From NCBI RefSeq assembly GCF_003387535.1, contig NZ_QUNR01000002.1, positions 296,514 to 360,513 of the forward strand: a DNA stretch of 64,000 bases, written 5' to 3'. Shown piece by piece: positions 1 to 8,206 of the stretch; position 1 is the stretch's first letter, and each line of letters opens with the position of its first letter. This stretch comes from Paraperlucidibaca baekdonensis (GTDB taxonomy: Bacteria > Pseudomonadota > Gammaproteobacteria > Pseudomonadales > Moraxellaceae). The notes below the pieces were generated by a model. It was not told where the DNA came from. It saw only the letters and a program-made list of their open reading frames with translations, and searched no databases. The translations under genes and the position numbers were made by a program.

Positions 1-570
1 GATACATTTGAGCGTCCTATTTACGCCGGTAACGCCATCGCCACCGTGCAATCGACCGAAGACATCAAAGTCATCACCGTGCGTCCTACGGGTTTTGATG
101 CGGCGGCTGCCGAAGGTGGCTCCGCCGCCGTTGAAGCGGTTGGTTCTGTGCAAGATGCGGGTGTGTCGAGCTTTGTTGGCGAAGAGCTGGCGAAATCAGA
201 TCGTCCTGAATTGGCCGGTGCGAAAATCGTTGTATCTGGCGGTCGTGGCATGGGCAATGGCGAGAACTTCGACCTACTCTACACCTTGGCCGACAAACTT
301 GGCGCCGCCGTTGGTGCCTCGCGTGCGGCAGTTGATGCCGGCTTTGTGCCCAACGACATGCAAGTTGGTCAGACCGGTAAAGTGGTCGCTCCCGCACTGT
401 ATATCGCTGTTGGCATCTCCGGTGCCATCCAGCATTTGGCCGGTATGAAAGATTCGAAAGTCATTGTGGCGATTAACAAAGATGAAGAAGCGCCGATCTT
501 CTCCGTTGCCGATTACGGCATCGTGGGCGATCTCTTCGACATCGTGCCGCAGCTCGACAAACTGGTGTAA
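1..570 (+). CDS. etfA: Electron transfer flavoprotein alpha subunit, 3' part
   Basis: This is the C-terminal 189 residues of the ETF alpha subunit; the reading frame is open from base 1, so the start lies outside the window. ETF carries electrons from acyl-CoA dehydrogenases to ETF-ubiquinone oxidoreductase. The FAD-binding half is visible: GGRGMG, then a segment reading [11 protein letters not shown], the [11 protein letters not shown] loop and [11 protein letters not shown], all in the usual order, ending with the family-typical [12 protein letters not shown] tail. A hairpin terminator follows 34 bp after the stop, which suggests this is the last gene of its operon (etfB is expected upstream but not seen). 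It fits the lipid-metabolism genes nearby. Confidence 0.95.
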   Translation, partial: DTFERPIYAGNAIATVQSTEDIKVITVRPTGFDAAAAEGGSAAVEAVGSVQDAGVSSFVGEELAKSDRPELAGAKIVVSGGRGMGNGENFDLLYTLADKLGAAVGASRAAVDAGFVPNDMQVGQTGKVVAPALYIAVGISGAIQHLAGMKDSKVIVAINKDEEAPIFSVADYGIVGDLFDIVPQLDKLV

Positions 571-603
571 TGCTGAGCGCTCACCGAGCACTTGCGGTTT
601 GTC

Positions 604-633
604 AAAAACGGGTCCTAGTGGCCCGTTTTTTTT
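604..633 (+). terminator. Intrinsic terminator after etfA
   Basis: AAAACGGG and CCCGTTTT are inverted repeats around a short loop and run into eight T residues. The hairpin closes the etfA transcript and lies upstream of the preferred start of the next gene at 705. Confidence 0.8.
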
Positions 634-704
634 ATGGCTTTGTTCATTCGTTTAAGTGCGTGGTCTCTGCCACCATGCAGCCTGTTATTTGTGTTGAGAG
701 TGCT

Positions 705-2537
705 ATGTTTTCCTGGTTTGAACGCCGCCTAAGTCCATTTCCCGAGCAAGCACTGACGCAGCCACCGCAGGGCTTCTTGGCATTTTGCTTGTATTACACG
801 CGCGGCGCTTGGCCGTACTTGCTCACCAGTGCCGCCTTGATGACGCTGGTGGCGATTGCTGAGGTGTGGCTGTTTAGTTTTCTTGGCGACATCGTCAATT
901 GGCTTTCCGAGCAAAGCCGCGAGACATTTATTCAGGCGCAATTTTGGCAGCTCGCGGGCATGGCGGCTGTGGTGGTGGGCTTGCCATTACTGGTCACGGT
1001 ACATTCGCTGCTGAATCATCAAACCCTGATGGGCAACTACCCGATGCGCATTCGTTGGTTGGTGCACCGCTATTTGCTGCGCCAATCCTTGGCATTTTAT
1101 CAGGATGAGTTTGCCGGGCGCATCGCCACCAAACTCATGCAAACGGCGCTGGCGGTGCGTGAGTGCGTCATCAAGCTGCTCGATGTGCTGAACTATATCG
1201 TGGTGTATTTCATTGGTACCGTGGTGTTGTTTGCCAGTGCCGATTGGCGTTTAGCCATGCCGCTATTGGCGTGGTTGGCGCTGTATTTATTGATGCTGAA
1301 GTTTTTTGTGCCGCGCATGGGCCGCATTGCCCAGCAACAGGCCGATGCGCGCTCGCAAATGACCGGCCGCATTGTCGATAGCTACACCAATATTCAAACC
1401 GTGAAGTTGTTTTCGCATGCGCAGCGCGAGGCCAGCTACGCAAAAGAGGGCATGAGCGGTTTTCTGGTCACCGTCTACGCGCAAATGCGCTTGGTGACGT
1501 GGCTGAACTTATCACTCTACAGCCTCAATGCTGCGCTGCTGCTCAGCGTCGGTGGTTTGGCTATTTGGCTTTGGCTGGGCGCTGAGATCACGGTCGGCGC
1601 CGTGGCGCTAGCACTCGGCTTGGTGCTGCGTTTGTCGGGCATGTCGCAATGGATTATGTGGGAAATCGGCGCGCTATTTGAAAACATCGGTACCGTGAAG
1701 GATGGCATTGGCTCAATCTCGGTGCCGCAGGTAGTCGAAGATAAAGTTGATGCGCCGGTGTTGAGCGTGCCGCATGGCGAGATCGTATTTGACCAAATGA
1801 GCTTTCATTATGGCCAAGCCAGCGGTGTCATTGAGGACTTAAGCCTACGCATTGCCGCCGGTGAAAAAGTGGGGCTGGTGGGGCGTTCGGGCGCGGGGAA
1901 ATCGACGCTGGTGAATTTGTTACTGCGTTTTTATGACGTCGCCGATGGCCGCATTTGTATTGATGGCCAAAACATTGCCGAGGTGCAGCAAGATAGCTTG
2001 CGCGCGCAGATTGGCATGGTCACGCAAGACACCTCGCTGCTGCACCGTTCGGTCACCGAGAACCTGCGCTATGGCCGCCCGGATGCCACGCAGGCGATGA
2101 CCGAGGCGGCTGCGCGGCAAGCGCAGGCACATGAGTTCATTGGCGCCTTGAAAGATGCAAAAGGCCGCGTGGGCTATGACGCACACGTGGGTGAGCGCGG
2201 CGTGAAGCTCTCCGGTGGTCAGCGCCAGCGCGTGGCCATTGCACGCGTGATGCTGAAAGACGCGCCGATCTTGATTCTCGATGAAGCCACCTCGGCGCTG
2301 GATTCGGAGGTGGAGGCGGCGATTCAGGAGAATCTCTATCGCCTCATGCAGGGAAAAACCGTGATTGCCATTGCGCATCGGTTGTCGACCATTGCTGCCA
2401 TGGATCGCTTGGTAGTGATGGACGCTGGCCGCATCATTGAGGTCGGTACGCACGATGAGCTGGTCGCCAGTGGCGGACTCTATGCACAGCTGTGGGCGCG
2501 GCAGTCTGGCGGCTTTTTGGATCCCGGCGATGACTAG
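705..2537 (+). CDS. ABC exporter, fused permease and ATPase
   Basis: A 610-residue half-transporter of the ABCB/MsbA-like exporter type. The N-terminal half (about residues 30-320) holds six hydrophobic spans of an ABC transmembrane domain. The C-terminal half is a nucleotide-binding domain with Walker A (GRSGAGKST), the Q-loop VTQDTS, signature LSGGQRQR, Walker B ILILDEATSALD and the switch His in IAHRLST. I chose ATG 705 because GAGAG sits four bases upstream and because the frame upstream of it runs through the etfA terminator. Half-size exporters work as dimers. The substrate cannot be told from the sequence; a lipid or peptide exporter is possible. It converges on the wax ester synthase gene. 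Confidence 0.9.
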   Translation: MFSWFERRLSPFPEQALTQPPQGFLAFCLYYTRGAWPYLLTSAALMTLVAIAEVWLFSFLGDIVNWLSEQSRETFIQAQFWQLAGMAAVVVGLPLLVTVHSLLNHQTLMGNYPMRIRWLVHRYLLRQSLAFYQDEFAGRIATKLMQTALAVRECVIKLLDVLNYIVVYFIGTVVLFASADWRLAMPLLAWLALYLLMLKFFVPRMGRIAQQQADARSQMTGRIVDSYTNIQTVKLFSHAQREASYAKEGMSGFLVTVYAQMRLVTWLNLSLYSLNAALLLSVGGLAIWLWLGAEITVGAVALALGLVLRLSGMSQWIMWEIGALFENIGTVKDGIGSISVPQVVEDKVDAPVLSVPHGEIVFDQMSFHYGQASGVIEDLSLRIAAGEKVGLVGRSGAGKSTLVNLLLRFYDVADGRICIDGQNIAEVQQDSLRAQIGMVTQDTSLLHRSVTENLRYGRPDATQAMTEAAARQAQAHEFIGALKDAKGRVGYDAHVGERGVKLSGGQRQRVAIARVMLKDAPILILDEATSALDSEVEAAIQENLYRLMQGKTVIAIAHRLSTIAAMDRLVVMDAGRIIEVGTHDELVASGGLYAQLWARQSGGFLDPGDD

Positions 2538-2551
2538 AAAAGCGGCACAGG

Positions 2552-2610
2552 TCGATAGCGTAGCGACCGCCGCGCTATCGATGACGCGCCATAGCGAATA
2601 GCCATGGCGC
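2552..2610. repeat. Two tandem hairpins in a convergent intergenic gap
   Basis: Two perfect inverted repeats sit side by side: TCGATAGCG with CGCTATCGA (2552-2581, 9 bp stem) and GCGCCAT with ATGGCGC (2586-2610, 7 bp stem). Neither has a clear T-run, so they may be factor-dependent bidirectional terminators or an intergenic repeat element. They lie between two converging genes. Confidence 0.6.
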
Positions 2611-2617
2611 GAGCGGT

Positions 2618-3985
2618 TTAGGCGCTCTCTAGCTCCACCAGACCATCTTCCAAATACGCCAACAGCTTTTGCATATGCGGCAGCGTGCGGCGGCAGGCAA
2701 TGATGCCAATCTCGAATTTCTCGGCATAGCTAACCACGGTGATATTGGTGGCTTGACCATCCATGGCGATGGAGACTGGGTAGATGCCCTCGAGCTTGGC
2801 ACCGTTCCAATACAGCGTCTCGCGCGGGCCGGGTACATTCGACACGACAATATTAAAGGCCTGCCAGGTTGGCGCCACGCCGGTAGCCATATTGATGCCA
2901 CTAACGGCCAACGCGGTGCCAACGTAATTCATGATTTCGAGCTGACTCATGCTGGCAAAGCGGTCTTTGCTATTTTGCACTGAGCGCGAAATGGCATCGA
3001 GGCGCTCGAGTGGATGGCTTAAATGCGTGGCCAAATTCGCCAACACCATGCCAACTTGGTTGCCGCCCTCGGAGTCATCTTTGCGCAATGACACCGGCAC
3101 CATCGCCACCAGTGGTTTATCGGGCAGTGCATTTAAGTCGCTCAGATAGCGTCGCAAAGCACTCGCACACATGGCCAAGACGATGTCGTTGAGCGTGGCG
3201 TTATGCTGTTTCGCCGCCGCCTTGATGCGCGGCAACTCCCAAGACTGCGCGGCAAATCGGCGCGAGGCGCTAATCGGTTGATTCAAAATCGTGCGCGGCG
3301 CTTGAAACACCGAGACATAGTCGGCATCGCTATTGCGCGACTTAATCGACTTGATGATCTCTTTAGTCACGCGTGGCCAGGTGGCGGCTTGCTCGCGCAT
3401 GACGCCCACCGCTTTGCCGACTGTCGAGATAGGTTGCGTAACATTCGCCACCACGCCATCGGGGCTGCTGCGCTTGCGCGGTGGCATCGCCCAAAAGGGC
3501 ACGGTATCGCGCGCGAGTGGATCGGTTGACATGCTTTTCTGCAGCATGCGCATGGCGGCCACACCATCGACAAGCGCGTGATGCATGCGGCTGTATACGC
3601 CAACACGGCCATCCTCGACGCCATCAATGATATAGATCTCCCACAGCGGTTTGGCGCGATCCATCAGGCCGCTATGGAGCTTAGAGACGATGGCCAAGAG
3701 CTCGCGAATACGTCCCGGTTTTGGCAGCGAGATATGGTGAAAGTGCGCTTCTAAGTCGAATTCGGTGTCTTCTGTCCAAAATGGTATGCCGAAGCGCTTG
3801 GTGAGCTTTTGGTTAAAGGGGGGCTGCGCGCGATCATAGGAGCGCGCCCAATCGGCGAGCGCTTGCGCATAGTTCTCGCCGGCATCGGGCGGTGGCGAGA
3901 GCAGCATGAGGCTACCCACATGCATGGGCTGATTGCGGCGCTCAAGCAGCAAAAACATATTGTCTGGTGGTGAAAGCGGCGTCAT
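2618..3985 (-). CDS. Wax ester synthase/diacylglycerol acyltransferase (WS/DGAT)
   Basis: A 455-residue bifunctional acyltransferase that esterifies acyl-CoA to fatty alcohol (wax ester) or diacylglycerol (triacylglycerol). The catalytic HHxxxDG motif is at residues 135-141 (HHALVDG); the N-terminal PPDNMFLLLERRNQPMHVG segment and the VSNVPGP segment are typical of the family. Length matches the usual 450-480. ATG 3985 is preferred over GTG 3991 because AGGA is then eight bases upstream. The gene follows an acyl-CoA synthetase gene by 15 bp on the same strand, which could supply its substrate. This suggests storage-lipid synthesis. Confidence 0.93.
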   Translation of the reverse strand: MTPLSPPDNMFLLLERRNQPMHVGSLMLLSPPPDAGENYAQALADWARSYDRAQPPFNQKLTKRFGIPFWTEDTEFDLEAHFHHISLPKPGRIRELLAIVSKLHSGLMDRAKPLWEIYIIDGVEDGRVGVYSRMHHALVDGVAAMRMLQKSMSTDPLARDTVPFWAMPPRKRSSPDGVVANVTQPISTVGKAVGVMREQAATWPRVTKEIIKSIKSRNSDADYVSVFQAPRTILNQPISASRRFAAQSWELPRIKAAAKQHNATLNDIVLAMCASALRRYLSDLNALPDKPLVAMVPVSLRKDDSEGGNQVGMVLANLATHLSHPLERLDAISRSVQNSKDRFASMSQLEIMNYVGTALAVSGINMATGVAPTWQAFNIVVSNVPGPRETLYWNGAKLEGIYPVSIAMDGQATNITVVSYAEKFEIGIIACRRTLPHMQKLLAYLEDGLVELESA

Positions 3986-4000
3986 GGTCACGGTCCTGTG

Positions 4001-5854
4001 TTAGAGCTGGATGCGTCCGGCATGGATGTCGGCAAAGTGTTTTTTGGTGAGCTTGATGTAGGCATTGTCGCGGGGTAGCAAAAGCCATAGGTCATCAACG
4101 ATTTTTGGGTCGAAGCCGGCGGCTTTCAGCTCAACTTTGCGGTATTTGAAGGTGCCGGTGGTGTCTTGCTCGGCTTGCACGCGAATAAACACGGGCACGG
4201 CGTAGCGCGGCAGCGTGGCGGTGAGCGCAGCCGCCACCGCCGCGCCATCGAAGCGCACGCCCGGTTTGAGGGTGATCGCGGCCATGCCTGCGCGGCCATC
4301 GCTATGGGGCACCGACACGCCATAGACCGCACCATGGGCAATACCGCTGACGCTGGCCAGCACGCCCTCGACTTCGGTGCTGGCGACATTTTCACCCTTC
4401 CAGCGGAAGGTATCGCCCACCCGATCGACAAACTGGATATGCCGCAGGCCTTGGTCGCGCACCAAATCGCCGGTGTTGAAATAGCAATCGCCTTTTTTGA
4501 AGACATCGCGCAGCATTTTTTTCTCGCCAGCCTCCGGGTCGGTATAGCCATCGAAGGGGCGGCGTTCGCTGACTTCACTGATGAGTAGACCAACGCCACC
4601 TTTTTTGACCTTTAGCAAACGGCCTTTGGCATTACGTACGGGTTCATCGCTATCAGCATCGAATTCGACAATGGCAAACGGCAGCGGCGAAAAGCCGGCT
4701 GTCTCCGTGACGCCAAAGGCATTGATAAAGCCAATATTGGACTCGCTAGCACCATAGAACTCATAAATACGCTCAATACCAAAGCGCTGCTGGAATTGCT
4801 GCCAAATTTCTGGCCGCAGGCCATTGCCAGTGATGAGTCGCACATCGTGGGCGGTGTCGTTGTCTTGGGCATCGCGATTGAGCAGGTAGCGCAGCAGTTC
4901 GCCAATATAGGTGAAGCTGGTGGCGCGATGATGGCGGAGGCGATCCCAAAAATGCGTGGCACTGAATTTGCGATCGATGGCGAGCGTGGCACCGGCAGAG
5001 AGCACGCAGCCCCAGGCCACAGTGAGGGCGTTGTTATGATAAAGCGGTAGGCAGCAATAAAACACGTCATCGCTGCGCAGGCGCAGGGTGGCGTTGCCGA
5101 CACCGGCCATGGAGGCGAGCCAGCGGTAATGGGTCATCACCGAGGCTTTGGGCAGGCCTGTGGTGCCTGAGGTGAAGATAAAAAAGCAGGGCTGGCGGGC
5201 TTGCACATGGCGCGTGCTGTCCGGGTTGATGCTGCGGCGGCGGCCGGCATCGCGGGCTAAATCAGCGAAGCCCTCGGGGCAGTCAGCGCTTTCTTGCGGC
5301 GCATGGCCTTGGCCTTGCATCCAGAAAAAGCCGATGTCGGGGCGGCTGGCAGGATTGATGTCGGTGCTCGCTAAGGCGTCGCTGCATTCGTCGCTGAGCA
5401 CTAGGAGGCGCGGCTTGACGAGGTCGATGCTATGGCGCAAGACATCGCCGCGTTGGTTGAAGTTGAGCATGCCGGCGACTGCACCGAGCTTCACAGCGGC
5501 CGCTACGCAGGCGAGTTGTGTTGGGCTATTTTCGGCGAGGATGGCCACGGTTTCGCCACTCTTCACGCCATGATGCGCGAAGCTTGCCGCTAGGCGATTG
5601 ACCCAGCTATTGAATTCGGCATACGTCCAATGCCGGTCTTGCCACTGCACGGCCACACGATCGGGTGTTTGCCGGGCCCAGCGCTCAAGCACGCGGCCAA
5701 TGGACATCTCGGAGTCGGGCTTGAGCGTGGCCAGACCAAACAAGCCGCGATTGACCGTGAGTAATTCGGGAATGGCGGCGAGGGCGCCGCGGGCGATGTC
5801 TTTTAGGCCAACTTTTTTGCTGTTGTCGGCGGGGCGCTCGGTGGGTGGAGTCAT
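4001..5854 (-). CDS. Long-chain/very-long-chain acyl-CoA synthetase (FATP-like)
   Basis: A 617-residue member of the ANL adenylate-forming superfamily that activates fatty acids to acyl-CoA. The P-loop FIFTSGTTGLPKAS lies near residue 225. The motif YEFYGASE is in the middle, and the C-terminal hinge region contains DRVGDTFRWKGENVAS. The WKGENV form and overall length are closest to the fatty acid transport protein/FadD6 branch rather than classical FadD. ATG 5854 has AAGGAAT six bases upstream. It probably shares a transcript with the downstream wax ester synthase and is divergent from the GMC oxidoreductase pair. Confidence 0.9.
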   Translation of the reverse strand: MTPPTERPADNSKKVGLKDIARGALAAIPELLTVNRGLFGLATLKPDSEMSIGRVLERWARQTPDRVAVQWQDRHWTYAEFNSWVNRLAASFAHHGVKSGETVAILAENSPTQLACVAAAVKLGAVAGMLNFNQRGDVLRHSIDLVKPRLLVLSDECSDALASTDINPASRPDIGFFWMQGQGHAPQESADCPEGFADLARDAGRRRSINPDSTRHVQARQPCFFIFTSGTTGLPKASVMTHYRWLASMAGVGNATLRLRSDDVFYCCLPLYHNNALTVAWGCVLSAGATLAIDRKFSATHFWDRLRHHRATSFTYIGELLRYLLNRDAQDNDTAHDVRLITGNGLRPEIWQQFQQRFGIERIYEFYGASESNIGFINAFGVTETAGFSPLPFAIVEFDADSDEPVRNAKGRLLKVKKGGVGLLISEVSERRPFDGYTDPEAGEKKMLRDVFKKGDCYFNTGDLVRDQGLRHIQFVDRVGDTFRWKGENVASTEVEGVLASVSGIAHGAVYGVSVPHSDGRAGMAAITLKPGVRFDGAAVAAALTATLPRYAVPVFIRVQAEQDTTGTFKYRKVELKAAGFDPKIVDDLWLLLPRDNAYIKLTKKHFADIHAGRIQL

Positions 5855-5948
5855 GGCGCATTCCTTATTATTTTTTCTGAGTTTGCCACAGATTTGCGAA
5901 AAAACGCGTGCCTACTTGGCATCATCTGGCGCTCAGGTATAGTGCGCT

Positions 5949-6677
5949 ATGACCATTCAGTCAGGTTGTCAGACAATGCTAATAAAAACCAACACAGCTC
6001 AAGCTCATTTGCCCGCCGCGTTGATTGAGCGAGACCTTCTTCAGCTGTCGCGCCGCGGCTTTATTCGTAGCGGGCTGTGGCTGGGCCTTGGCGTGGCAGC
6101 CACCACGGTGGCCGGCGTGGGCTATTTGCGCCGCTCCCCGCGTGATGCATTGCCCACGCCTGAGGGTTTGCAGGTGTTGTCAGTCAATCAGTATCAGCTT
6201 TTCCAACGCCTCAGTGAGGTCTGCTTTCCGGTGGCGGACTCCGCCTTGCCCGTGCCGGTGGGCATTGCCCTGCAAGTCGATAGTTTGATCGCGGGGGTGC
6301 GCGCCGATGTGCGCCAGCAGCTGCTCATTGGCCTCGACCTGTTTGATAACGCCGCGCTGGTTCGCCACGGTCGGCGCTTTATTGATCTGCCCGCTGATGC
6401 CGCGCGTCGCTATATTGATGACTGGACCAATAGTTCCGTGTCAGCGTTTCGTGCCATTGCCAATGCCGCCACGCGACTCACCAAATCGGCGTATTGGGAC
6501 AATCCTGCCGCATGGGCGGCGGTGAACTTTCCCGGGCCGGTGACCAAGCCGCGTGGCATTGAGCGACTGGGCAATGCCCCGAGCCCGCCGCGTGCGCCGA
6601 TGCGCAGCAAAGCCGCTGTGCGACCCATGATCACTGCCGCGCGGCGTGGCCAGCGTCGCCTAGGAGCCTCATCATGA
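5949..6677 (+). CDS. Tat-signal small subunit of a GMC dehydrogenase (gluconate dehydrogenase subunit 3-like)
   Basis: A 242-residue protein with a twin-arginine motif (SRRGFI, Arg 35-36) followed by a hydrophobic stretch, so it should be exported folded. The body resembles the gluconate 2-dehydrogenase subunit 3 family, the small partner of periplasmic GMC flavoenzymes. Its stop overlaps the start of the flavoprotein gene by four bases (ATGA), which supports translational coupling. The large subunit has no signal of its own and would be carried across by this subunit. The basic, proline-rich C-terminus (about residues 195-242) is unusual. Family assignment is by resemblance only; the export role is inferred. 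Confidence 0.7.
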   Translation: MTIQSGCQTMLIKTNTAQAHLPAALIERDLLQLSRRGFIRSGLWLGLGVAATTVAGVGYLRRSPRDALPTPEGLQVLSVNQYQLFQRLSEVCFPVADSALPVPVGIALQVDSLIAGVRADVRQQLLIGLDLFDNAALVRHGRRFIDLPADAARRYIDDWTNSSVSAFRAIANAATRLTKSAYWDNPAAWAAVNFPGPVTKPRGIERLGNAPSPPRAPMRSKAAVRPMITAARRGQRRLGASS

Positions 6678-8206
6678 ATGGTTTGTTCACCGCCGCCACG
6701 CTCGCGCCGGTATCCGGCGTATTGACGATCGACGCCGATGTGGTGGTGGTCGGGTCGGGCGCCGGCGGCGCGGTAGCGGCCTATGAGCTGGCCGTAGCGG
6801 GTTTGCGCGTGGTCATGCTTGAGGCTGGGCCGTTTATCCCAAGCTCGGCATTTAATGAAAGCTTTAATGACGCGCTCGACACGCTTTACGCCGAGCACGG
6901 CACGCAGGCGAATGCCGACGGCGATATGTTGGTGCTGCAAGGTCGCTGCGTGGGTGGTTCAACCGTGGTCAATGGTTGCGTGGCGTTTCGCACGCCTGAG
7001 CTGATTTTGCGTGATTGGCAGCAGCAGTTTGGTCTCACCGAGATGACCTCGGCAGCACTCGCGCCGTATTTTCAGCGCGTTGAGGAGCGCCTGCATATTC
7101 ATAGCAATATGGCACATGAGATCAACGCCAATTCGCACGCCATCATTAAAGGTTGCGATGCTCTTGGCGTGTCGTGGCAGCCGCTCAAGCGCAACGTCAA
7201 GGCTTGTGCGCTCACTGGGCATTGCTTGTCGGGCTGCGCCAGCGATCGCAAGCAGTCCATGCTGGTGACTTATGTGCCATGGGCGCTGGAGGCCGGGGCT
7301 ACGCTGTATGCCGACACCGCCGTGACGCGTGTTTTAGCCAGCGAGGGTCAGGCGCGCGGCGTTGAAGCCGAGATGCGCAGGCCCGATGGCACGCTGGTGC
7401 AACGCCTCCAGGTCAATGCCGCGCGTGTGGTGGTCGCCGCTGGCGCTGTGCAAACGCCGGTGCTGCTGCAGCGTTCGCAACTGGCCAATGGTTCGGGGCA
7501 GGTCGGCAAAAACTTCGCCTGCCATCCCTCATGTTTAGTGGTCGGCGATTACCCGCAGCGCATCGATTCGTGGTCGGGCGCGCTGCTCGGTGTTTATGTT
7601 GATGAATGGCTGGACCCAGCCAAGGGCGGCTTTATTTTGGAAGCCGGTGGCGCCGGCCCCGTGGAGCTCTCGGGCGTGGCCGATCCGGGCACGGGTCGGC
7701 CCTATGTGGCGTATATGGAGCGCGTGGGGCATTTGGCGGGCTTGGTCACGCTGATTCACGACCACAATAGCGGCAGTATTTCGGCGGCGAAAGACGGCGC
7801 GACCATTGATTATTCGCTGAGTGAACCGGACTTTCCGACCATGCTCGCGGCCATTCGGGCAGCGGCGCGGGTGCATTTGGCCGGTGGTGCCACGCAAGTA
7901 TTTCTGCCCACCGTGCAGCAGCGTGTGGTGCGCAATGACGCTGAGCTTGATGCCGCACTCGCGGCGTTACCGCACGAAGCGCATGTGTTTCGCATGGTCA
8001 GTTACCACCCACAAGGCAGCTGCCGCATGGGCGCTGATCCGGCGACGAGCGTGGTCTCGCCAAGCGGGGAGACGCATGAGGTGCGCGGGCTCTACATCAC
8101 CGATGCCAGTTTGTTTCCGACCAGCATCATCGTGAATCCACAGCTCACCGTGTATGCGCTGGCCAGTGTCATTGCCGAGCGCATCGTTGACAGCTTTAGA
8201 GCATAA
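6674..8206 (+). CDS. GMC-family FAD-dependent oxidoreductase
   Basis: A 510-residue glucose-methanol-choline oxidoreductase. The FAD dinucleotide-binding motif GSGAGGA is at about residues 27-33, followed by the LEAGP acidic end; GRCVGGSTVVNG is the second FAD motif. The active-site His lies in SYHPQGSCRMG, and the C-terminal DASLFPTS...NPQLTVYALA block is typical. Substrates of this branch include long-chain alcohols, sugars and sterols. The neighbouring wax-ester genes make a fatty alcohol plausible, but this is inference. It overlaps its Tat-signal partner by ATGA and overlaps the end of kup by 11 bp in convergent orientation. Confidence 0.88.
   Translation: MNGLFTAATLAPVSGVLTIDADVVVVGSGAGGAVAAYELAVAGLRVVMLEAGPFIPSSAFNESFNDALDTLYAEHGTQANADGDMLVLQGRCVGGSTVVNGCVAFRTPELILRDWQQQFGLTEMTSAALAPYFQRVEERLHIHSNMAHEINANSHAIIKGCDALGVSWQPLKRNVKACALTGHCLSGCASDRKQSMLVTYVPWALEAGATLYADTAVTRVLASEGQARGVEAEMRRPDGTLVQRLQVNAARVVVAAGAVQTPVLLQRSQLANGSGQVGKNFACHPSCLVVGDYPQRIDSWSGALLGVYVDEWLDPAKGGFILEAGGAGPVELSGVADPGTGRPYVAYMERVGHLAGLVTLIHDHNSGSISAAKDGATIDYSLSEPDFPTMLAAIRAAARVHLAGGATQVFLPTVQQRVVRNDAELDAALAALPHEAHVFRMVSYHPQGSCRMGADPATSVVSPSGETHEVRGLYITDASLFPTSIIVNPQLTVYALASVIAERIVDSFRA

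Noticed and set aside
8-448. 146-codon open frame at the left edge
   Set aside because: It is an alternative frame inside etfA, whose conserved FAD-binding motifs are in the other frame.
1920-2453. 177-codon minus-strand open frame
   Set aside because: It is antisense to the ATPase domain of the ABC exporter and has no recognisable motif.
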